Source: Rhodospirillaceae bacterium (GTDB lineage Bacteria; Pseudomonadota; Alphaproteobacteria; Thalassobaculales; Thalassobaculaceae). Taken from it: DNA of 64,000 nt. Shown one piece after another: positions 9,867-19,458 of the stretch. Every line of letters begins with the position of its first letter. Position 1 is the stretch's first letter. The translations under genes were made by a program, and so were the position numbers. Location of the stretch: the NCBI GenBank assembly GCA_018401495.1, contig JAGYJX010000006.1:248001-312000 (forward strand), in the 5' to 3' direction. The notes under the pieces are model-generated. The model had not been told where the DNA came from. It made no database searches and worked only from the letters and a program-made list of their open reading frames with translations.

Positions 9867-11921
9867 ATGACGGACACGTCCACCGAATCACTCGCCCTCG
9901 CCGCCGAGTTTCCGGCGGCCGACCGCGACGCTTGGCGGGCGCTGGTCGAGAAGGCGCTGAAGGGCGTTCCCTACGAGAAGGCGCTGGTCACGGAACTGGC
10001 CGAGGGCATCCGAACCGAGCCGATCTACAGCCGGGCCGACGCGCCGGCGCCGGCGTCGGCGGCTACGCGGAACGCCGGGTCGCCGGACCGCGCGGCGGTC
10101 GGCTGGGACGTCCGCACCCTGCACGTCCATCCCGACCCGGCCGTCGTCAACGCCGAGATCCTGGCGGACCTGCAGGGTGGGGCGAACTCGGTAGCGCTGC
10201 GCTTCGACGCCGCCGGCCGGCTCGGCCGGACCGCGCGCGACGAGACCGCCGATGCCGGGTTGGGCGGGGTGATGATCGACGGCCTGGAAGCCCTGGATCG
10301 GGCGCTGCGGGACGTCTACCTCGACGCCGCCGTGGTGGCGCTGGAGCCGGGGGCGGCGTACCTGCCGGCGGCGGCGCTGCTGACCGGGTTGTGGGAGCGC
10401 CGGGGATCGCCGCGGACGCGGCGATGGGACACGTCGGCGCCGACCCGCTGGGCGCGCTCGCCGGGCTCGGCACCGCCGGCGAGCCGCTGGACGCGGCGCT
10501 GGCCCGGCTGGCGACGATCGCGCTCACCCTGCACGACCGCTTCCCGAACGCGACCTCGGTGTCGGTCGACACCTCGCCCTACCACGCCGCCGGCGCCGAC
10601 GAGGCGATGGACCTCGGCTACGCGCTGGCCACCGGCGTCGCCTATCTGCGCGCCCTGGAGGCCGGCGGGCTGGCGCCCGAGGACGCCGCCCGGCAGATCG
10701 TGATGAGCCTGCCGGTCGGGGTCGACGTCTTCCTGGGGATCGCCAAGCTGCGCGCCGCGCGCGGCCTGTGGGCGCGGGTCCTTGAGGTCTCGGGGGTGGA
10801 TCCGGAGCGCCGGGCGCTGACCCTGCACGTCGCCACCGCCGAGCGCGCCTGGGCCGGGCGCGACCCCTGGGTCAACATGCTGCGGGCGACCGCCGCCACC
10901 TTCGCCGCCGCGGTCGGCGGCGCCGACAGCCTGACGGTGCTGCCCTACACCCAGGCGCTCGGCGTGCCGGACGGCTTCGCGCGCCGCATCGCCCGCAACA
11001 CGCAGCTGATCCTCAAGGAGGAGTCGCACCTCGCCCGGGTGATCGACCCGGCGGGCGGCAGCTGGTACGTCGAGGTTCTCACCGACCGCCTGGCCGACAA
11101 GGCCTGGGGCCATTTCCAGGCGATCGAGGCGCGCGGCGGCATGGCCGCGGCCCTCGCCGACGGCAGCGTGGCCAAGGCCTGCGCCGAGGCGTGGAGCGCC
11201 CGTGAGCGTCGGATCGCCCGCCGGCGCGAGGAACTGACCGGGGTCAACGCGTTCCCGAAGGTCGACGAGGCGCCGGTCGACCTGGCCGAGGTCGACCGCG
11301 GCGCGCTGGTCGCGGCGGCCCGCGCGCGTCTGGGCGCGGCGGGCAAGGCCCTGCCGTCGGCGGCCAGCGTCGAGGACCGCGCCCGCGCCGCCGAGGCCGG
11401 GGTCGACCTGACCGCCCTGATGCCGGAAGGGCCGGCGGTCCCCGAGGCGGCGCCGCTGCCCTCGCACCGGCCTCGGCGAGGCGTTCGAGGAGCTGCGCGA
11501 CGCCTGCGACGCCGCCGCCCGGCGGCCGCGCGCCCTGCTGCTCGGCGTCGGCGGTGCCGCCGCCTACACCGCCCGCGCCACCTTCGCCCGCAACCACCTC
11601 GGCGCCGGTGGAATCGAGGCGGTCGACCGCGAACTCGACGACCCGGCGAAGGCTGCCGACGCCCTGGACGGCGCCGGCGCCGATTTGGTCGTGATCTGCT
11701 CCAGTGATACCGTGTACGCCGAGCAGGCGGTGGCGATCGCCGGGGCGCTCAAGGCGGCGGGCGCCGGGCGCGTCTGGATCGCCGGACGGCCGGGCGACCG
11801 CGAGGCCGAGTGGAAGGTGTCGGGCATCGACGGCTGGGTCTACGCCGGCGACGACACCCTCGCCACCCTGCGGGGACTGCTCGCCGATCTGGGCGTGTGG
11901 ACGCCCGAAGGAGGTGCGTGA
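9867..11921 (+). CDS. mutA: Methylmalonyl-CoA mutase small subunit, two frameshifts
   Basis: Encodes the beta (non-B12-binding) subunit of the heterodimeric adenosylcobalamin enzyme that interconverts (R)-methylmalonyl-CoA and succinyl-CoA in propionate metabolism. Mutase-family hallmarks include [29 protein letters not shown] and [10 protein letters not shown]. The frame shifts twice: near 10401-10405, where one G appears missing from a GGGG run, and near 11471, where one extra C appears; each time the family sequence resumes in the next frame, giving about 684 residues. ATG with GGGAGAGA upstream. The stop overlaps the start of the large-subunit gene. Confidence 0.9.
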
Positions 11922-14077
11922 TGAGCCGGATCCCGAATTTCGCGACGGTCGACCGCCGCTCCGACGCCGCCGCCGCCGGCCCGGCCGAGGGTGCCGCGGT
12001 GTGGACCACGCCGGAAGGCATCGACGTCAAGGCGCTGTACACCGAGGCCGACCTCGACGGCCTCGACCACCTCGCCACCTGGCCGGGCCTGCCGCCGTAC
12101 CTGCGCGGGCCGTACCCGACGATGTACGTCAACCAGCCCTGGACGATCCGGCAGTACGCCGGGTTCTCCACCGCCGAGGACAGCAACGCCTTCTACCGCC
12201 GCAACCTCGCGGCCGGCCAGAAGGGGCTGTCGGTGGCCTTCGACCTCGCCACCCACCGCGGCTACGACAGCGACCACCCTCGGGTGGCGGGCGACGTCGG
12301 CATGGCGGGCGTGGCGATCGACTCGATCCTCGACATGCGCACCCTGTTCTCGGGCATCCCGCTCGACCGGATGAGCGTGTCGATGACCATGAACGGCGCC
12401 GTGCTGCCGGTGCTGGCGCTCTACATCCTGGCCGCCGAGGAGCAGGGGGTGGCGCCGGAGGCGCTGAGCGGGACCATCCAGAACGACATCCTCAAGGAGT
12501 TCATGGTCCGCAACACCTACATCTACCCGCCGACGCCCTCGATGCGGATCATCTCCGACATCTTCGGCTTCACCTCCGAGCGGATGCCGAAGTTCAACTC
12601 GATCTCGATCTCCGGCTATCACATGCAGGAAGCCGGGGCGACCGCCGACCTGGAACTCGCCTACACCCTGGCCGACGGGGTGCAGTACCTGCGCGCCGGC
12701 ATCGACGCCGGGCTCGGCGTCGACGCCTTCGCGCCGCGGCTGTCGTTCTTCTGGGCGATCGGCATGAACTTCTTCATGGAAGTCGCCAAGATGCGGGCGG
12801 CGCGCCTGCTGTGGGCGAAGCTGGTGAAGGGGTTCGGCGCCCAGAGCGCCAAGTCGCTGTCGCTGCGCACCCACTGCCAGACCTCGGGCTGGTCGCTGAC
12901 CGCCCAGGACGTGTTCAACAACGTGACGCGCACCTGCGTCGAGGCGCTGGCCGCCACCCACGGCCACACCCAGTCGCTGCACACCAACGCCCTCGACGAG
13001 GCGCTGGCGCTGCCGACCGACTTCTCGGCGCGCATCGCCCGCAACACCCAGCTGCTGATCCAGCAGGAGACCGGCACCTGCCGCGTCATCGACCCGTGGG
13101 GCGGCAGCTACTACGTCGAGCGGCTGACCCGCGACCTCGCCGAGAAGGCCTGGGCGCACATCCAGGAGGTCGAGGGCTACGGCGGCATGGCCAAGGCGAT
13201 CGAGGCCGGCATCCCGAAGATGCGGATCGAGGAGGCGGCGGCCCGCACCCAGGCCCGCATCGACGCCGGCCGCCAGACCATCGTCGGCGTCAACAAGTAC
13301 CGGGTCGAGGGCTCCGACAACATCGAGATCCTGAAGGTCGACAACGCCCGGGTCCGCAAGGGCCAGCTCGAGAAGCTGGCGCGGCTGCGCGCCGAGCGCG
13401 ACGCCAAGGACGTTGCCGCGCGCCTCGACGCGCTGACCCGCTGCGCCGAGACCGGCGACGGCAACCTGCTGGCGCTGGCGGTCGACGCCGCCCGGGCGCG
13501 CGCCACGGTCGGCGAGATCTCGGACGCGCTGGAGAAGGTCTGGGGCCGCCACGTCGCCGAGGTCAGGGCGATCTCCGGCGTGTACTCGAGCGAGGTGGGA
13601 GCCAACCGCATGGTCGACACCGTCAAGAACCTGGTCCGCGAGTTCGAGGAACTCGAGGGCCGGCGCCCGCGCATCCTGATCGCCAAGATGGGCCAGGACG
13701 GCCACGACCGCGGCCAGAAGGTGATCGCCACGGCGTTCGCCGACCTCGGCTTCGACGTCGACATCGGTCCGCTGTTCCAGACTCCGGAGGAGGCCGCCCG
13801 CCAGGCGGTCGAGAACGACGTCCACATCGTCGGCGCCTCCTCGCTCGCCGCCGGGCACCTGACGCTGGTGCCGGCGCTGCGCGACGAACTGGCCAAGCTC
13901 GGCCGCGACGACATCATGATCGTGGCCGGCGGCGTGATCCCGCCGCAGGACTACGAGGCGGTCAAGGCGGCCGGCGCGGCGGCGATCTTCCCGCCGGGCA
14001 CGGTGATCGCCGAGGCGGCGACCGACCTGCTGCGCCGGCTGATCGCCGCCCTCGGCCACGAGAGCCGGGCGGCGTGA
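11921..14077 (+). CDS. mutB: Methylmalonyl-CoA mutase large (B12-binding) subunit
   Basis: An intact 718-residue catalytic subunit. The N-terminal TIM barrel carries [19 protein letters not shown] and [18 protein letters not shown], which hold the CoA substrate. The C-terminal cobalamin-binding domain has the base-off signature DGHDRGQK (DxHxxG) followed by SSLAAGH and GGVIPPQDY. It completes the heterodimer with the preceding subunit. The ATG shares bases with the small-subunit TGA (TGATG), and a strong GAAGGAGG lies just upstream, so the pair is translationally coupled. Confidence 0.96.
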   Translation: MSRIPNFATVDRRSDAAAAGPAEGAAVWTTPEGIDVKALYTEADLDGLDHLATWPGLPPYLRGPYPTMYVNQPWTIRQYAGFSTAEDSNAFYRRNLAAGQKGLSVAFDLATHRGYDSDHPRVAGDVGMAGVAIDSILDMRTLFSGIPLDRMSVSMTMNGAVLPVLALYILAAEEQGVAPEALSGTIQNDILKEFMVRNTYIYPPTPSMRIISDIFGFTSERMPKFNSISISGYHMQEAGATADLELAYTLADGVQYLRAGIDAGLGVDAFAPRLSFFWAIGMNFFMEVAKMRAARLLWAKLVKGFGAQSAKSLSLRTHCQTSGWSLTAQDVFNNVTRTCVEALAATHGHTQSLHTNALDEALALPTDFSARIARNTQLLIQQETGTCRVIDPWGGSYYVERLTRDLAEKAWAHIQEVEGYGGMAKAIEAGIPKMRIEEAAARTQARIDAGRQTIVGVNKYRVEGSDNIEILKVDNARVRKGQLEKLARLRAERDAKDVAARLDALTRCAETGDGNLLALAVDAARARATVGEISDALEKVWGRHVAEVRAISGVYSSEVGANRMVDTVKNLVREFEELEGRRPRILIAKMGQDGHDRGQKVIATAFADLGFDVDIGPLFQTPEEAARQAVENDVHIVGASSLAAGHLTLVPALRDELAKLGRDDIMIVAGGVIPPQDYEAVKAAGAAAIFPPGTVIAEAATDLLRRLIAALGHESRAA

Positions 14078-14105
14078 GGGGCGGCTGCCCGGCCATCGGG
14101 GCGGC

Positions 14106-14200
14106 GGGTGGGTCCCGGGTCGCGCTGCGCTTGCCCGGGATGACGCTCCTTTCTTTCTTCGTCATCCCGGACGGCCGATAGGCCGATCCGGGACCCACCC
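14106..14200. repeat. Long nested palindromic intergenic repeat
   Basis: The outer arms read GGGTGGGTCCCGG and CCGGGACCCACCC, and the inner arms CCGGGATGACG and CGTCATCCCGG, around a short CT-rich centre, so about 95 bases can fold into one nested hairpin. The same GTCATCCCGG...GAGCCGGGAGCCACC theme recurs at 22681-23155, marking a dispersed repeat family. It sits between mutB and meaB on the same strand and could attenuate transcription of meaB or stabilise the upstream mRNA; that role is inference. Confidence 0.75.
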
Positions 14201-14216
14201 AGCGACGGGCCTCCTC

Positions 14217-15239
14217 TTGACCACGCACCCATCCAAGCGCCGGACCCTCAGCGTCGACGACTACGTGGCCGGCGTGCGCGCCGGCGACCGCGCCACCGTC
14301 GCCCGCGCCATCACCCTGGTGGAGAGCCGCAAGGCCGAGCACCGCGACCGCGCCCAGGAGATGCTGGTGCGGCTGCTGCCGCACGCCGGCGCCGCCCACC
14401 GGGTCGGCATCACCGGCGTGCCGGGGGTCGGCAAGTCGACCTTCATCGAGGCGCTCGGCACCCACCTGACCGGGCAGGGCAAGCGGGTCGCGGTGCTGGC
14501 GGTCGACCCGACCAGCGGTCGCTCCGGCGGCTCGATCCTCGGCGACAAGACCCGGATGACGGCGCTCGGCCAGGATCCCCGTGCCTTCATCCGGCCGTCG
14601 CCGTCGGCCGGCACCCTCGGCGGGGTGGCGCGCGCCACCCGCGAGAGCATGGTGGTGGTCGAGGCCGCCGGCTACGACGTGGTGCTGGTCGAGACCGTCG
14701 GCGTCGGCCAGTCCGAGGTGACGGTCGCCGAGATGGTCGACCTGTTCCTGGTGCTGATGCTGCCGGGCGCCGGCGACGAGCTGCAGGGCATCAAGAAGGG
14801 CATCCTGGAGATCGCCGACCTGCTGGTGGTCAACAAGGCCGACGGCGACAACCGCGAGCGCGCCATGAAGGCGATGCGCGAGTACAAGTCGGCGCTGCAC
14901 ATCCTGCAGCCGGCCGACCCGCATTGGACGGCCCGGGTGCTGGCCTGCTCGGCGCTATCCAGGCAGGGCATCGACCAGGTCTGGGAGACCGTGGAGGAGC
15001 ACCGCCGGGCGCTGGAGATGGCGCGAATCGGCGACACGGATGCCTTCGCCGCCAAGCGCGCCGGCCAGCAGGTGCGCTGGATGTGGGCGATGGTGCGCGA
15101 CCGGCTGATGGCGGCGCTCGAGCGCTCGCCGGCGGTGCGGGCCGAGGCCGGCGCCCTGGAAGCGGCGGTGGCGACGGGCGAAACGACGCCGGCGCTCGCC
15201 GCCGAGCGGCTGCTGAAGGCGTTCGGGGTCGGCGAATGA
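14217..15239 (+). CDS. meaB: Methylmalonyl-CoA mutase-associated GTPase MeaB
   Basis: A 340-residue G3E-family P-loop GTPase that protects and reloads methylmalonyl-CoA mutase with its cobalamin cofactor. The P-loop is GVPGVGKST, the switch region contains ETVGVGQSE, and the base-specificity motif is NKAD. Position after mutAB supports the MeaB name over the old label ArgK. The only sensible start is TTG at 14217, since the conserved protein begins directly after it; no clear Shine-Dalgarno is seen. A palindromic repeat separates it from mutB. Confidence 0.94.
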   Translation: MTTHPSKRRTLSVDDYVAGVRAGDRATVARAITLVESRKAEHRDRAQEMLVRLLPHAGAAHRVGITGVPGVGKSTFIEALGTHLTGQGKRVAVLAVDPTSGRSGGSILGDKTRMTALGQDPRAFIRPSPSAGTLGGVARATRESMVVVEAAGYDVVLVETVGVGQSEVTVAEMVDLFLVLMLPGAGDELQGIKKGILEIADLLVVNKADGDNRERAMKAMREYKSALHILQPADPHWTARVLACSALSRQGIDQVWETVEEHRRALEMARIGDTDAFAAKRAGQQVRWMWAMVRDRLMAALERSPAVRAEAGALEAAVATGETTPALAAERLLKAFGVGE

Positions 15240-15358
15240 CCGCGATCGACCCGGTGTTCGCCGGCTGAAAGCCGCGCCCGGCCGCCAAAGTCGCTCTGGC
15301 GGGAGTCGATTCCGGCGCTATGCTCGCTTCGCCGTTGCCGCGCTATCAGGAGACCGTG

Positions 15359-16496
15359 ATGACCACCCCGCCACCCGCCCGCGTCGGCGATCCGGTCGAC
15401 GCCATCGACACGCCGGCCCTGGTGATCGACCTCGACGCCTTCGAGCGCAATCTTGACCGCATGGCGCGGTTCGCGCACGACACCGGCATCCGGGTGCGGC
15501 CGCACGCCAAGACCCACAAATCGCCGGCGGTGGCGCACCAGCAGATGGCGCGCGGCGCCGTCGGCCAGTGCTGCCAGAAGGTCGGCGAGGCCGAGGTGCT
15601 GGTGCAGCGGCGGCATCCACAACGTCCTGGTGTCGAACCAGGTGGTCGGCGCCCACAAGGTGGCGCGGCTGGCGGCGCTGGCCCGGCACGCCTGGATCGG
15701 GGTGTGCGCCGACGATCCCGCCCAGGTCAGGGCCTATGGCGAGGCCGCCCGGCGCGCCCAGGTCGACCTGCACGTGCTGGTCGAGATCGACGTCGGCGCG
15801 GCGCGCTGCGGCACCGCCCCGGGCGCCCCGGCGGTCGACCTCGCCAAGCTGATCGCCGACACGCCCGGGCTCAGCTTCGAGGGGCTGCAGGCCTATCACG
15901 GCTCGGCCCAGCACATCCGCGGCCACCGCGAGCGCCGCGCGGCGATCCAGACCGCCGCCCAGGCGGTCCAGCTCACCACCGAGAAGCTGGGGGCGGCGGG
16001 GCTCGAGTGCCGCACCATCGGCGGCGCCGGCACCGGCAGCTTCCGGTTCGAGACCGAGACCGGCCTGTGGAACGAGCTGCAGCCGGGGTCGTACTGCTTC
16101 ATGGACGCCGATTACGGTCGCAACCTCGACGAGACCGGCGAGGAGCGCGGCGAGTTCGACCACGCGCTGTTCGTGGCGTCGGCGGTGATGAGCGCCTCGG
16201 CCCCCGGCCGCGCCGTGGTCGACGCCGGCCACAAGGCGTCGGCCATCGATTCCGGATTGCCGAGCGTCTGGAAGCGCCCGGACACCACCTACGCCGGGGC
16301 GTCGGACGAGCACGGCAAGCTGTCGCTCGGCGCCGCCGCCGCGCGGCTGACGCTCGGCGACCGGGTCTGGCTGGTGCCGGGTCACGTCGACCCCACGGTC
16401 AACCTCCACGACTGGTACGTCGGCGTGCGCGGCGGCCTGGAAGCCGGCGTCGTCGAGTGCCTGTGGCCGGTGGCGGCGCGCGGTGCCCTGACCTGA
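15359..16496 (+). CDS. D-threonine aldolase / DSD1-family PLP enzyme, frameshifted
   Basis: A fold-type III (alanine-racemase-like) PLP enzyme of about 379 residues. The PLP lysine lies in RPHAKTHKSP near residue 47. The C-terminal metal site reads PGHVDPTVNLHDWYVG, with His and Asp two apart; established family knowledge links His-x-Asp to metal-dependent D-threonine or 3-hydroxyaspartate aldolases and His-x-Cys to zinc D-serine dehydratases, so an aldolase is favoured. One extra C at 15608 breaks the frame in VLVQ/GGIHNVL. No other beta-hydroxyaspartate-cycle genes adjoin it, so the physiological substrate is open. Confidence 0.8.
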
Positions 16497-16532
16497 GGCG
16501 GCCCTGACTTGAGGCGGCCCTGACCTGAGGCG
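16485..16532. repeat. Three tandem copies of a 16-bp unit at a gene end
   Basis: The unit GCCCTGACCTGAGGCG occurs three times in direct succession; the middle copy has one change (C to T). The first copy contains the stop codon of the aldolase gene, so the repeat expanded across the 3' end and spaces it from sufE. Each copy also carries a TGA in the aldolase reading direction. Probably replication slippage. Confidence 0.85.
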
Positions 16533-16611
16533 GCTTGTCGCCGGGCGTCTGGCGCGCGTTGACACCCGCGGCGTTCCGCGCCACCTGAGGGGCGAGGAGG
16601 ACCGCCGCCGC

Positions 16612-17058
16612 ATGGATGCCACCGCCACGAGCCGCCCGTCGCCCGCCGAGGAGCAGGAGGAGCTGATCGGCGAGTTCGCGTTCTTCGACGACTGGATGGA
16701 GCGCTACCAGTACCTGATCGACCTCGGCCGCAAGCTGCCGGCGTTTCCGGACGAGTACCGGCGCGACGAGTTCAAGCTGAAGGGCTGCCAGTCCCAGGTC
16801 TGGCTGGTCGGCGAGAAGCGCGACGGCCGGCTGGTGTTCCACGCCATCAGCGACGCCGCCATCGTCTCCGGCATCATCGCCGTGCTGCTGCGGGTCTACT
16901 CCGACCGCACGCCCGAGGAGATCGTCGCCACCGAGCCGGACTTCGTGGCCGCCATCGGGCTCGACGCGCACCTGTCGCCGACCCGCAAGAACGGCCTCGG
17001 CGCGATGCTGACGGCCATCAAGGGCCGGGCCCGCGCCGAGCTCGACGCGGCGGCGTGA
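16612..17058 (+). CDS. sufE: SufE family cysteine desulfuration protein
   Basis: A 148-residue SufE-like sulfur acceptor. It carries the conserved KGCQSQVWL motif, whose cysteine takes persulfide sulfur from the cysteine desulfurase SufS for iron-sulfur cluster assembly in the cytoplasm. The length matches the family. ATG preceded by GAGGAGG. Its stop overlaps a GTG that starts the next gene, an IscU/SufU-like scaffold, indicating a coupled two-gene unit. The remaining suf genes are not in this window. Confidence 0.92.
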   Translation: MDATATSRPSPAEEQEELIGEFAFFDDWMERYQYLIDLGRKLPAFPDEYRRDEFKLKGCQSQVWLVGEKRDGRLVFHAISDAAIVSGIIAVLLRVYSDRTPEEIVATEPDFVAAIGLDAHLSPTRKNGLGAMLTAIKGRARAELDAAA

Positions 17059-17512
17059 CGGGCGAGGCGACGGTGACCACCACGCTCGACGCCGTCTACC
17101 AGGACCGCCTGCTGGAGCTCGCCGCCAGCATCGCCCGCGACGGCCATGAGTTGGCGTCGCCGACCGCCATCGGGTCGGCCCGCAGCCGGGCCTGCGGATC
17201 CAGCATCGCCGTGCAGGTGGCGCTCGACGGCGACCGGGTGACCGATTACGGCCAACGGGTCGAGGCCTGCGCCCTCGGCAGCGCCGCCGCCTCGGTGGTG
17301 GGTGCCGCGGTGGTGGGCTCGACGGTCGCCGAGGTGCGCCGGGCCGCCGCCGAACTGGAAGCGATGCTCACCCGCGGCGGGCCGCCGCCGGGCGGGAGCT
17401 TCGCCGAACTTGGCGGCGCTCGAGCCGGCGCGCGCCTTCGCCAACCGCCACGCCTCGATGCAACTGGCGTTCCGCGCCCTCGACAAGGCGTTCCGCAGCG
17501 TCGGTCTCGTAG
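17055..17512 (+). CDS. IscU/SufU-like iron-sulfur scaffold protein, frameshifted
   Basis: A small protein of about 150 residues starting at GTG within the sufE stop. It resembles the NifU_N/IscU scaffold fold: LYQ-type start VYQDRLLELA, then SRACGSSIAVQV and VEACALGSAAASV, each holding a cysteine expected to bind the nascent cluster. The frame shifts at about 17411 (one extra T), after which the C-terminal ARAFANRHASMQLAF block typical of alphaproteobacterial members appears. The true end is uncertain; a TAG at 17510-17512 would require a second shift, otherwise the frame runs on antisense to pepF. Confidence 0.65.
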
Positions 17513-17519
17513 CGGCGGT

Positions 17520-19313
17520 CTATCGCGTCGGCGCCGGGCCGGCCTCGAGCTCGTCGATCATGCTCTCGACCAGCTGCAGGCCGCGGTCCCAGAACGCCGG
17601 GTCCGAGGCGTCGAGCCCGAACGGCGCCAGCAGTTCCTTGTGCCGCTTGGTGCCGCCGGCCGCCAGCATCTCCAGGTACTTGTCGGCGAAGCCGGCCTCG
17701 GCGTCCTGGAACACCGCGTACAGCGAGTTCACCAGGCAGTCGCCGAACGCGTAGGCGTAGACGTAGAACGGCGAATGCACGAAGTGCGGGATGTACGACC
17801 AGAAGGTCTTGTAGCCGTCGTCGAAGCGGAACGCCGGTCCCAGGCTCTCGATCTGGACGTCCATCCAGATCTGGCCGAGCCGGTCGGGCGTCATCTCGCC
17901 GGTGCGGCGCTCGTCGTGGACGCGGGTCTCGAAGCAGTGGAAGGCGATCTGCCGCACCACCGTGTTCAGCATGTCCTCGACCTTCGAGGCCAGCATGACG
18001 CGGCGGCCGGCCGGGTCGGTGCGGCGCTTCAGCAGGGCCTGGAAGGTCAGCATCTCGCCGAACACGCTGGCGGTCTCGGCCAGCGTCAGCGGGGTGTCGC
18101 ACATCAACTGGCCGTGCCGGCCGGCCAGCACCTGGTGGACGCCGTGGCCGAGCTCATGGGCGAGGGTCATGACGTCGCGGGTCTTGCCCTGGTAGTTCAG
18201 CAGCAGATAGGGGTGCGCGCTCGGCACCGTCGGGTGCGCGAAGGCGCCCGACGCCTTGCCGGGCCGGGTCGGGGCGTCGATCCAGGGGTTGTCGAAGAAC
18301 TTGCGGCCGACCTCGGCCAGTTTCGGCGAGAACCCGGCGTAGGCGTCGAGCACGGTGTCGCGCGCCTCGTTCCACGGGATCTGGGCGTCGTCGTCCTCGG
18401 GCAGCGGGGCGTTGCGGTCCCAGTAGTCGAGCTTCTCGACGCCGAACCAGCGCGCCTTCAGCATGTAATAGCGGTGCGACAGCCGGCCGTACTTGCCGCG
18501 CACCGCCGTCACCAGCGCGTCCACCACCTCGTCCTCGACCTGGTTGGCGAGGTTGCGCATCGAGATCGGCTTGGCGTAGCGCCGCCACTTGTCGTCGATC
18601 TGCTTGTCCTTGGCGAGGGTGTTGGTCACCAGCGCGAACAGCCCGACGTTCTTGCCCAGCACCTCCGACAGGCTCTGCGCGGCCTTGCGGCGCATGGCGC
18701 CGTCGCGGTGGCTCAGCCGGTCGAGCACCTGGGCGGTGGTCAGCTCCTCGCCGTCGAGCGGGAAGCGCATGCGCGCCATGGTCTCGTCGAACAGGCGGGT
18801 CCAGGCGGCCCGGCCGGCGACGTACTTCTCGTGCAGCAGCTTCTCCAGGTCGTCGGACAGCTGGTGCTCGCGGAACGCCCTGGTGTCGCGCAGCCACGGG
18901 CGGAAATGGGCGAGCTCCGGGGCCGCCAGCTTGGCCTCCAGGTCGGCCTCGTCGATCCGGTTGATCTCCAGCGCGAAGAACAGCAGTTCGGTGGAGATCG
19001 CGTTCACCCGCTCCTGCATCGACTGGAAGAACCGGCCGATCTCGGGGTCCGACATGTCGCCGGCGTACAGCAGGTGGGCGTAGGACATGACCCGCCCGAG
19101 GACCTCGTCCATGGTCTCGTAGGCGGCGATCGCCCGGCCAAGGTCGGTGCCCGACATCGCCGCCACCTGGCCCTCGTGGCGCGCGCGGAACGCCTTCGCG
19201 TCGGCTTCGCAGCGCTCCAGGTCGCCGGCCAGTTCGGGCGAGTCCGGGCCCGGGTAGAGGTCCCCGAGGTTCCAGCTCGGCAGCGGTCCGAGGTCGGCGG
19301 CGGTGTCGGCCAT
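17520..19313 (-). CDS. pepF: M3 family oligoendopeptidase (PepF-type)
   Basis: An intact 597-residue zinc oligopeptidase. The HExxH zinc motif appears in LAHELGHGVHQVLAG near residue 385, with the downstream glutamate in SVFGEMLTF. The N-terminal helical domain with PSWNLGDLYPGPDSPEL is typical of PepF. It degrades short cytoplasmic peptides of roughly 7-17 residues. The ATG at 19313 fits family starts. It is convergent with the scaffold gene and divergent from the acyl-CoA synthetase, with about 145 bases of shared upstream DNA. Confidence 0.93.
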   Translation of the reverse strand: MADTAADLGPLPSWNLGDLYPGPDSPELAGDLERCEADAKAFRARHEGQVAAMSGTDLGRAIAAYETMDEVLGRVMSYAHLLYAGDMSDPEIGRFFQSMQERVNAISTELLFFALEINRIDEADLEAKLAAPELAHFRPWLRDTRAFREHQLSDDLEKLLHEKYVAGRAAWTRLFDETMARMRFPLDGEELTTAQVLDRLSHRDGAMRRKAAQSLSEVLGKNVGLFALVTNTLAKDKQIDDKWRRYAKPISMRNLANQVEDEVVDALVTAVRGKYGRLSHRYYMLKARWFGVEKLDYWDRNAPLPEDDDAQIPWNEARDTVLDAYAGFSPKLAEVGRKFFDNPWIDAPTRPGKASGAFAHPTVPSAHPYLLLNYQGKTRDVMTLAHELGHGVHQVLAGRHGQLMCDTPLTLAETASVFGEMLTFQALLKRRTDPAGRRVMLASKVEDMLNTVVRQIAFHCFETRVHDERRTGEMTPDRLGQIWMDVQIESLGPAFRFDDGYKTFWSYIPHFVHSPFYVYAYAFGDCLVNSLYAVFQDAEAGFADKYLEMLAAGGTKRHKELLAPFGLDASDPAFWDRGLQLVESMIDELEAGPAPTR

Positions 19314-19458
19314 GCTGAGGTTCCCGGTCGGTTGGCGGGCGCGCGAGGCCGGTTCGGGTGGAAACGACGCTCAAGCCAGCGATATAACCATCCATCAGGG
19401 GTGCGCCAAGCGCCCGCCGCGGGATTTCGCATCCGGTGCGGGAAATCAGGGAGGTCTC

